Shown here: one piece after another, positions 17,267-22,855 of the stretch
How positions within the stretch are numbered: the stretch's first letter is position 1
Layout of the letters: every line of letters starts with the position of its first letter
NCBI GenBank assembly: GCA_017303455.1
Contig: JAFLBM010000006.1
Coordinates: 62,001-126,000, forward strand
Direction: 5' to 3'
DNA from: Chitinophagales bacterium
GTDB lineage: Bacteria; Bacteroidota; Bacteroidia; Chitinophagales; Chitinophagaceae
Length of the DNA: 64,000 nt
The notes under the pieces: generated by a model
The model's input: only the letters and a program-made list of their open reading frames with translations
The model's database searches: none
What the model was told of the DNA's origin: nothing
Program-made: the position numbers and the translations under genes

Positions 17267-17289
17267 ACAGTCTCTTGTCATGAGACTGT
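17267..17289. promoter_or_regulatory. 8-base inverted repeat near the plus-strand operon
   Basis: ACAGTCTC-TTGTCAT-GAGACTGT: perfect 8-base arms around a 7-base centre, 89 bases upstream of the ATG at 17378. It has no U-run, so it is not a terminator. It could be an operator, or a hairpin in a long leader if transcription starts upstream. Confidence 0.45.
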
Positions 17290-17377
17290 CAGATGCCCCG
17301 GAATATTTTTGACAATGCATTTTATAAAAGATGTGTTTTCTCAGCATCAACATTTCAATAAGTTAAACTAGCTTTTT

Positions 17378-18568
17378 ATGAAAAAGGTTTCAGCTATTCA
17401 AACGGTGGTTCTCTTTGTTTGTGGTGTGTTTCTTGCAACTACCGTTTTTCAGTGTACAAAATCAGGAGATATTGTAAAAGGTCTTGACAGGTCTTTTACG
17501 GGTTCTGCTGACTCCACTGTCTATGCTTCGTTTTATGAAAGCAACACCGTCAGTCCTTCTGATCTTATACCCGATGTGAATGACATTATCAAATTCCGGG
17601 GGGTAAAAACGGTGATCCATGAATACTGCGGTACATCCAATTGTCATGGTGGCCCCATTGCACCCAAGTTTGATACTTATGCGGAAATCATGAAGTATGT
17701 GACCCCCGGTAATCCCCAGGCTAGCAAATTATGGGAGTTCATTACCACCAATGATTTTGACAAGGCAATGCCTCCGGTTGCTTCCAACCATGAATTGAAT
17801 ACATCCGACAAAGGCCTTATTTATAACTGGATATTAAACGGTGCTAAAGAAAGACCTAACCTGGCTGATTTCAGGCCAGCAGCTATCCGGCTTATTGCCG
17901 ACGGTTGCGGATCTGCCAACTGCCATAACCAGGCCACGGCTACCGGCGGCTGGGCGAGAAAAGGATTACTCGGTCCTTTAACAACGGCCGATACAACAAC
18001 CTTTACGTATATCAATCCCCTTACAGGTGCCGTTACTCTCTATTGCCAGGTTTCTAATCAAACATTACTGAACCAGGTGTGGGGTTCTTATAAAGACAGC
18101 GTAAAAAGATTCTATGCCGATACACTGGCGAATGCAAGCTTCAGGCCCTGGAAGATATTAACAACTCCCCGTTCTTCACAGAGTACAAGAGGTCCGTTAC
18201 AGACCTACGATGATATCCTGATGGATATTATGTATCCAAAAACTGTAAGAAGTGGCTCCAGTGTGGTATATACAAACCCGGTAACACTTACCCAATATTA
18301 TGTAAGAGGTAACCCGTTGCTCGGTAACAGTTCCATGGTGTCAAGAGTTGATTCCACCCTTTTACTGGCTGTTCCTTTTACAGGAGTTTTTGCCACCAGT
18401 CACCAGGGTGATATGGCGTATGGCGATGGTGGACTGAAACCGCATGAAGTGGCGCTGATCAAAGCCTGGTACTTTGCTGATCCTAATGTACCGGATGTAT
18501 GGAAATACGGTATCAGCAATGCCGGTATTTTCAAATACAGGAAAACAGGAAATATCATCAGACGCTAA
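17378..18568 (+). CDS. Lipoprotein with two CX4CH cytochrome-like domains
   Basis: 396 residues. The signal ends TTVFQC (lipidation Cys about residue 26). Domain 1 carries YCGTSNCHGG (Cys84, Cys89, His90), then a Met-Pro loop DFDKAMPPVAS and the closing helix GLIYNWILNGAKE. Domain 2 begins with DGCGSANCHNQ (Cys177, Cys182, His183) and extends to a C-terminal GGLKPHEVALIKAWYFADP helix. Both motifs have four spacer residues. First gene of the plus-strand operon, 32 bases before the next lipoprotein. Probably a dihaem-type electron carrier on the outer membrane, but the unusual spacing leaves haem attachment unproven. Confidence 0.8.
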   Translation: MKKVSAIQTVVLFVCGVFLATTVFQCTKSGDIVKGLDRSFTGSADSTVYASFYESNTVSPSDLIPDVNDIIKFRGVKTVIHEYCGTSNCHGGPIAPKFDTYAEIMKYVTPGNPQASKLWEFITTNDFDKAMPPVASNHELNTSDKGLIYNWILNGAKERPNLADFRPAAIRLIADGCGSANCHNQATATGGWARKGLLGPLTTADTTTFTYINPLTGAVTLYCQVSNQTLLNQVWGSYKDSVKRFYADTLANASFRPWKILTTPRSSQSTRGPLQTYDDILMDIMYPKTVRSGSSVVYTNPVTLTQYYVRGNPLLGNSSMVSRVDSTLLLAVPFTGVFATSHQGDMAYGDGGLKPHEVALIKAWYFADPNVPDVWKYGISNAGIFKYRKTGNIIRR

Positions 18569-18600
18569 CCCAATCAATCATTACAAAAAACTACAGGTTT

Positions 18601-19218
18601 ATGAAAACAAAAATATTAATAACAGCAATGATGACCACGATGATTGTTTATGCGCTGTCATCCTGTTACCAGAATAAAGAAGATATTATCGCTTTACCAA
18701 GGGTATCTTTCAGAAGTGAAGTGGCTCCGATCATTACAGCCGGACCTTGCGGATGTCATAATAATGGGATAGCCACCAGGGCTGTGCAGTTCTCTCATTT
18801 CGATACAGTGTTTTATGATGCGATTTTATCCCGTGTCTCTGTATTCAAAGCATGGGTGGAAGGTGGCACACACCCCGGTGGTGGTGCTATTGATTTTGCA
18901 CCTAATGAAAAGAACATCATCAAGCAATGGATCAATCAGGGAGATCCTTATGATGACGGAGCCGGCTGTACAGTAAGTGGCAATCTGCGCTACACTACAG
19001 ACATCTTACCAATTTATAATACCAGCTGTAAAGGATCTACCTGCCATGGCGGTATCGCAGTTGCCTTGGATTATAATAAAATGGTAGCTGAAAAAACCGC
19101 TCTTACAACTATTATGAACAGTGGTGGCAGCCAGGGTCACCCCGGTGGCGCATTAAGTCTCACCACTTGTACCATCAATAAGTTCAAAGAGTGGATCAAC
19201 CAGGGACAACCTCAGTAA
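18601..19218 (+). CDS. Internally duplicated lipoprotein with CXCH and CX4CH motifs
   Basis: 205 residues from the ATG at 18601 (MKTKILITAMMT); a longer frame starting inside the previous gene was rejected because the signal peptide begins here. Lipobox YALSSC. Two repeats follow. Repeat 1 has GPCGCHNNG (Cys50, Cys52, His53), then THPGGGAIDF and the helix IIKQWINQGDP. Repeat 2 has SCKGSTCHGG (Cys143, Cys148, His149), then GHPGGALSL and FKEWINQGQP. In both, an HPGG motif replaces the Met-Pro loop of the sister lipoproteins, so the distal ligand may be His. Sandwiched between the two-domain lipoprotein and the barrel. Confidence 0.78.
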   Translation: MKTKILITAMMTTMIVYALSSCYQNKEDIIALPRVSFRSEVAPIITAGPCGCHNNGIATRAVQFSHFDTVFYDAILSRVSVFKAWVEGGTHPGGGAIDFAPNEKNIIKQWINQGDPYDDGAGCTVSGNLRYTTDILPIYNTSCKGSTCHGGIAVALDYNKMVAEKTALTTIMNSGGSQGHPGGALSLTTCTINKFKEWINQGQPQ

Positions 19219-19263
19219 TTACTATCGTTAAGAAAAAGATTGTTTTAAAATAAAACAGGTTTT

Positions 19264-20175
19264 ATGAAAAAAATATTTTCGCTTCTCGTTTTAGGATTGG
19301 GTTGCTGGGCAACTACCATTGCACAGGATACCCCCGAAGCTACAGAAGCTCCTAAACAAAAATTTACCCGGGCCACGTTCAACTCTACCCGGATCATTAA
19401 TATGCAGAGTACGGAGATCGTAAGCAAAGGGAGCCTCCAGTTCTTAATATCCCACCACTTTAGTCCTTTGTGGCCCGAAGGTGGTTCCACGCAGGATAAT
19501 ATGGCTGGTTTACTGGGTTTAAACTCCGGTCTTGCGTATACATACCTGTCATTTGATTATTCTCCCACTACTTTCATGAACCTGGGACTGGCGGCTGCCG
19601 GCAGATCCCGTTTTGAAGGCTTTGCTAAATTCAAAATTCTGCGGCAGCAAACCGGGGCAAAAAATATCCCTGTATCTGTGGGCTGGTATTCTGTGTTTAA
19701 CGTAAATGCTGCCAAAGATGCTTCTGTTTCTCTCGGATGGAATAAATATTCCTTTATGCATCAGTTATTAGTGGCCCGTAAGTTCTCTGATAAATTTTCC
19801 CTGCAGTTAATGCCAACGCTGGTTTACTTTAATGTGGTTCCTTATGGTATCAATAACAGTAATTCAGTATTTTCTATGGGCCTTGGCGGAAAATATAAGC
19901 TGACTTCTAATAAGAATATCACTTTCGAATATGCCCGCCAGTTCAATATGTATGAGAACCTGCTGGACAAAAACGGGAATATTATAAATTATAAACCTGA
20001 TCTTGTTTCCCTGGGTATGGAATTCAATACCGGTGGTCACTTATTCCAGTTCTATATCGGAAACACAACAAACTCTTCTAATATTGATCAGCTGGCAAGG
20101 AACAGCAGTAAACTTGATTTTCATAACCTGGCTTTTGGCTTCACCATCAACAGAAGCCTGAGCCTGAAAAAATAG
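19264..20175 (+). CDS. DUF5777-type outer-membrane beta-barrel protein (second copy)
   Basis: 303 residues with a signal peptide ending TTIAQD. It shares block order with the barrel at 14564-15448: a first strand FLISHHFSPLW, FDYSPTTFMNLGLAAAGR, VSVGWYSVFN, LLVARKFSDKFSLQLMPTLV, then a C-terminal run of beta strands ending FGFTINRSLSLKK. It lies 45 bases after the duplicated lipoprotein gene and is followed by a terminator, closing a three-gene operon. The equivalent position of both barrels, each behind haem-type lipoproteins, argues that the barrel and lipoproteins form a unit in the outer membrane. Confidence 0.8.
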   Translation: MKKIFSLLVLGLGCWATTIAQDTPEATEAPKQKFTRATFNSTRIINMQSTEIVSKGSLQFLISHHFSPLWPEGGSTQDNMAGLLGLNSGLAYTYLSFDYSPTTFMNLGLAAAGRSRFEGFAKFKILRQQTGAKNIPVSVGWYSVFNVNAAKDASVSLGWNKYSFMHQLLVARKFSDKFSLQLMPTLVYFNVVPYGINNSNSVFSMGLGGKYKLTSNKNITFEYARQFNMYENLLDKNGNIINYKPDLVSLGMEFNTGGHLFQFYIGNTTNSSNIDQLARNSSKLDFHNLAFGFTINRSLSLKK

Positions 20176-20200
20176 TGGTATAGTTTTAATGGTTAATAAG

Positions 20201-20232
20201 AAAGGCGGTACAACCTGTGCCGCCTTTTCTTT
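20201..20232 (+). terminator. Intrinsic terminator after the second barrel gene
   Basis: AAAGGCGGTAC / GTGCCGCCTTT (one G-U pair) with loop AACCT, followed by TCTTTT. It lies 25 bases past the stop of the barrel gene. Confidence 0.82.
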
Positions 20233-20249
20233 TAGTATTCTTTTGCTGA

Positions 20250-20738
20250 TCATTTTATCTCTTCAAACATCCCCGTTTGTTTATTCTTCCGCACATTATC
20301 CCAGTTGAAATAACGTCCATTCATGGCTACGTATACCCCCGGAGATAATGTTTGTGCAAAGGCTAAAGCACTGCCGAGATTAAATAAACCATCCGAACTA
20401 CCAAATTTAATCGGAATCATAGCCCCGGTAAGTATGATCGTTTTGCCCTTTACTTTTTCTGCTAATAGTTTTGCCGTGACGGACATCGTGTCTGTGCCAT
20501 GCGTAATTACAATTTTTTCTTCATCACACTGGGTGCACTGGTAAGCGATCAGCTCTCGGTCCTCATCGGTCATTTCCAGGCTGTCAATCATCATCAGTGT
20601 CCTGATCTCTACCGGAACTTTACTGCGTCCCATTTCCAGCAGGTCGTGCATATGGGTGTCATTGAAATAAAGCTGCCCGGTAATTTCATTGTATTCTTTG
20701 TCAAAAGTGCCGCCGGTAATAAAGATGCGGATAGCCAT
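20250..20738 (-). CDS. Short asparaginase-type protein (N-terminal domain only)
   Basis: 162 residues from the ATG at 20738 (MAIRIFITGGTFDKEY); the frame continues 16 codons upstream without conserved residues. It carries the two catalytic threonine regions of type I/II asparaginases, ITGGTFDKEY (about 7-16) and IVITHGTDTMSVTAKLLA (about 76-93), and the LTGAMIPI turn. A normal asparaginase has about 330 residues with a C-terminal domain that helps form the active site; that domain is missing, and the C-terminus FNWDNVRKNKQTGMFEEI looks complete, not truncated. Such short forms occur elsewhere in Bacteroidota. Amidohydrolase activity is possible but unproven. Confidence 0.82.
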   Translation of the reverse strand: MAIRIFITGGTFDKEYNEITGQLYFNDTHMHDLLEMGRSKVPVEIRTLMMIDSLEMTDEDRELIAYQCTQCDEEKIVITHGTDTMSVTAKLLAEKVKGKTIILTGAMIPIKFGSSDGLFNLGSALAFAQTLSPGVYVAMNGRYFNWDNVRKNKQTGMFEEIK

Positions 20739-20835
20739 GGGGTTGTTTTGGCGTGAAGATAAATAATCGGTTTTTGCTGAATGCATCCCCGAAATTGAAG
20801 CTATCCATCAAATGAGCAGAAAGAGTAGAGAAAAT

Positions 20836-20864
20836 AAAAAAACCCGCTAATATGTTTTGCGGGT
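20836..20864 (-). terminator. Intrinsic terminator of a minus-strand transcript
   Basis: ACCCGC / GCGGGT, a 6-base GC-rich stem with an 11-base loop, followed on the minus strand by U7. There is no protein gene directly upstream of it on that strand; it fits the 3' end of the candidate small RNA. Confidence 0.75.
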
Positions 20865-20930
20865 GTTAATAAAATCTTACTTTAGCATGCCTTTAAAAGA
20901 AAAAAGGCCCTTCCGTAGAAACGGACTGAC

Positions 20931-21031
20931 CTCTAACGATTGCTTGCCATATGAAAATCTTAATAAAGTAGTATTTCTTTGCTGCTTTTGGACCTCTGAC
21001 GACTTGCTATTTCCTTCTAACGATTGCCTTG
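20931..21031. repeat. Three degenerate copies of a ~17-base motif
   Basis: Plus-strand copies: CTCTAACGATTGCTTGC (20931-20947), CTCTGACGACTTGC (20994-21007) and TTCTAACGATTGCCTTGC (21015-21031). All lie inside the candidate small RNA. The uneven spacing (63 and 21 bases) and short length exclude a CRISPR array. Confidence 0.6.
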
Positions 21032-21059
21032 CTTTATGAAGCCCTTCAGCTTTGTACAA

Positions 21060-21091
21060 CAAAATTAAGGGCTGTATACAGCCTGGTCAAG
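21060..21091 (-). promoter_or_regulatory. Promoter of the candidate small RNA
   Basis: On the minus strand CTTG (complement of 21088-21091), a 20-base spacer and TAATTTTG (complement of 21060-21067). This is a near-perfect match to the Bacteroidota TTTG-N19-21-TAnnTTTG promoter. Start of transcription is expected near 21053. Confidence 0.65.
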
Positions 21092-21167
21092 CCAAGATGT
21101 GACGGGTTTCATGACGCCTAAAACCGGTATTTTTTTTAAGAACCCTTACTGGTACTGTATTTCAGGA

Positions 21168-21175
21168 TAAATTTG
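21168..21175 (+). promoter_or_regulatory. -7 element immediately before the helical-protein gene
   Basis: TAAATTTG fits TAnnTTTG. It ends two bases before the first ATG (21178) and five before the second (21181), so the transcript would be leaderless or the element is fortuitous. No -33 TTTG is at the right distance. Confidence 0.35.
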
Positions 21176-21177
21176 CA

Positions 21178-22731
21178 ATGATGCCCAACCGTCCCACGGA
21201 TATATTATTTCAGTTAGTAAAATCGTTGGAAAAGGCAGAAAAACGCCATTTCAAACTCTATATCACCCGCAGTTCAGCACGGGAAGACCTTAAAATCGTC
21301 AAACTTTTCAATGCCTTAGATAAGTTAAAGGAATATGACGAAAAATTGTTATTTAAAAAACTGCCCGGCATTCAGAAACCACAACTGGCGAATTTAAAGA
21401 GTCACCTGTATAAAGAACTGCTGGCCAGTCTCCGTTTGCTCAAAAGTGCAGATAGTCTTGATCTACAGTTGAACGAACAATTTGACTATGCACATATTTT
21501 GTATAAAAAGGGGCTGTTTATGCAAAGCCTGCGGATCCTGGACAGGGTAAAAGATATTGCCAGGAATAACCAGAAATATAATTTTCTTACCCAGGTCATT
21601 TCATTAGAAAAAAGAATTGAAGGATTACATATTACCCGCAGTATGCACGACCGGGTGGAACAGCTGGCCATTGAAGCCAATGATGTAAGCCGTCATATTG
21701 ATGTGGTATCAAGATTGAGCAATCTTTCCCTGTTATTATTCAGTTGGTTCACGCAGCATGGCCACGCAAGAAATAAAAGAGATGAAGCCGGTGTAAAAAA
21801 ATTTATGCAGGAGCATTTGCCGGCTGATGCACATCTGGTTACTGGTTTCTATGAAAAAATGTACCTGTATCAGAGCTATTGCTGGTATGCATTTATCCGG
21901 CAGGATTTTTTGCAGTACTATCGTTATGCACAAAAATGGATCGACCTGTTTGATGCAAATCCATTAATGATTCGTGTGGAAACAAGTCATTATATCAAAG
22001 GCCTGCATTATTTGCTGAATGCACATTTCGACCTTCGTAATTACAGGGAATTCGATAAAACGCTGAAAAAATTTGAACAGTTTGCACAAACCAGCCGGGT
22101 ACAGGATCATGATAACTTCCGCACCCAGGCGTTTGTATATATCAGCACCGGGAAGATCAATCAGCATTTTATGATGGGTACTTTCAAAGAAGGACTGAAG
22201 ATCGTTCCTGATATTGAGGAAAAACTGGAACAATATGATCTGTTCCTCGATCCACATCGTATCATGGTCATGAATTATAAAATTGCCACACTGTATTTCG
22301 GCAGTGGTGATTACAGTACCTGTATTGATTACCTGCAGGGCATCATCAATGAAACCGGCAACCTGCGCACGGACCTGCAATGTTATGCCCGCCTGCAACA
22401 CCTGCTGGCGCATTATGAACTGGGTAATATGGAACTGATGGAACCATTAAGCCGCTCTGTCTACCGGTTTTTTGCAAAAATGGAAAACCTGACCGTGGTG
22501 GAACAGGAGATCTTTAAATTCTTCCGTAAGTCATTGGCCGTATCTAACCGGGAAATAAAACCGGAACTGGAAAAATTCCTCGGTAAGATCAAACACCTGG
22601 AGAAGAACCGCTTTGAAACAAGAGCCTTTGCTTACCTGGATATTATTTCCTGGCTGGAAAGTAAGGTCTATAATAAATCCATGAGTAAGGTGATCCATGA
22701 AAAATACATGGAAAGCAAACGAAAAAAATAA
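21178..22731 (+). CDS. Unrecognised all-helical (TPR-like) cytoplasmic protein
   Basis: 517 residues, no signal peptide or membrane segment. The sequence is almost entirely helical, with repeated patterns of paired helices resembling TPR or SEL1 solenoids (for example FDYAHILYKKGLFMQSLRIL at about 102-121 and YKIATLYFGSGDYSTCIDYL). The N-terminus LVKSLEKAEKRHFKLYI and a Lys-rich C-terminus are charged. I recognise this as a conserved hypothetical seen in Chitinophagaceae, without a known role. It stands alone between the candidate small RNA and the helicase gene; the 124-base gap downstream carries no clear terminator. Two in-frame Met codons at the start are equally possible. Confidence 0.7.
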   Translation: MMPNRPTDILFQLVKSLEKAEKRHFKLYITRSSAREDLKIVKLFNALDKLKEYDEKLLFKKLPGIQKPQLANLKSHLYKELLASLRLLKSADSLDLQLNEQFDYAHILYKKGLFMQSLRILDRVKDIARNNQKYNFLTQVISLEKRIEGLHITRSMHDRVEQLAIEANDVSRHIDVVSRLSNLSLLLFSWFTQHGHARNKRDEAGVKKFMQEHLPADAHLVTGFYEKMYLYQSYCWYAFIRQDFLQYYRYAQKWIDLFDANPLMIRVETSHYIKGLHYLLNAHFDLRNYREFDKTLKKFEQFAQTSRVQDHDNFRTQAFVYISTGKINQHFMMGTFKEGLKIVPDIEEKLEQYDLFLDPHRIMVMNYKIATLYFGSGDYSTCIDYLQGIINETGNLRTDLQCYARLQHLLAHYELGNMELMEPLSRSVYRFFAKMENLTVVEQEIFKFFRKSLAVSNREIKPELEKFLGKIKHLEKNRFETRAFAYLDIISWLESKVYNKSMSKVIHEKYMESKRKK

Positions 22732-22855
22732 GTTCTCCTTTTGCCTGTGTATAAAAACTTCCTGTAAGCTTCAACTTCAAAAAATTATCATCTTCACAAA
22801 CTGTAATTTCGCAGCAGGCGTAACCCTTGTGTTGCCGCAGGGTTAAAATATTATT

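Larger units (their letters stand above)
20836..21053 (-). ncRNA. Candidate small RNA, about 220 nt
   Basis: A minus-strand transcript is predicted from a good Bacteroidota promoter (CTTG, 20-base spacer, TAATTTTG at 21060-21091) and a terminator at 20836-20864, with no convincing reading frame between them (the only open frame starts with TTG and has no recognisable features). Inside are three copies of a motif of the form GCAA-TCGTyAGArGG and a small hairpin TCCGT-TTCT-ACGGA (minus strand, near 20910-20925). Its size is like 6S RNA, but I could not draw the long closing stem or central bubble that 6S requires. It lies between the asparaginase gene and the helical-protein gene. Confidence 0.55.

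Noticed and set aside
20931..21031. Mini CRISPR array
   Set aside because: Copies are short (14-18 bases), degenerate and unevenly spaced, and no cas genes are present.
20836..21053. 6S RNA
   Set aside because: Size and promoter/terminator fit, but I could not form the long terminal stem and central bubble; left as unclassified RNA.
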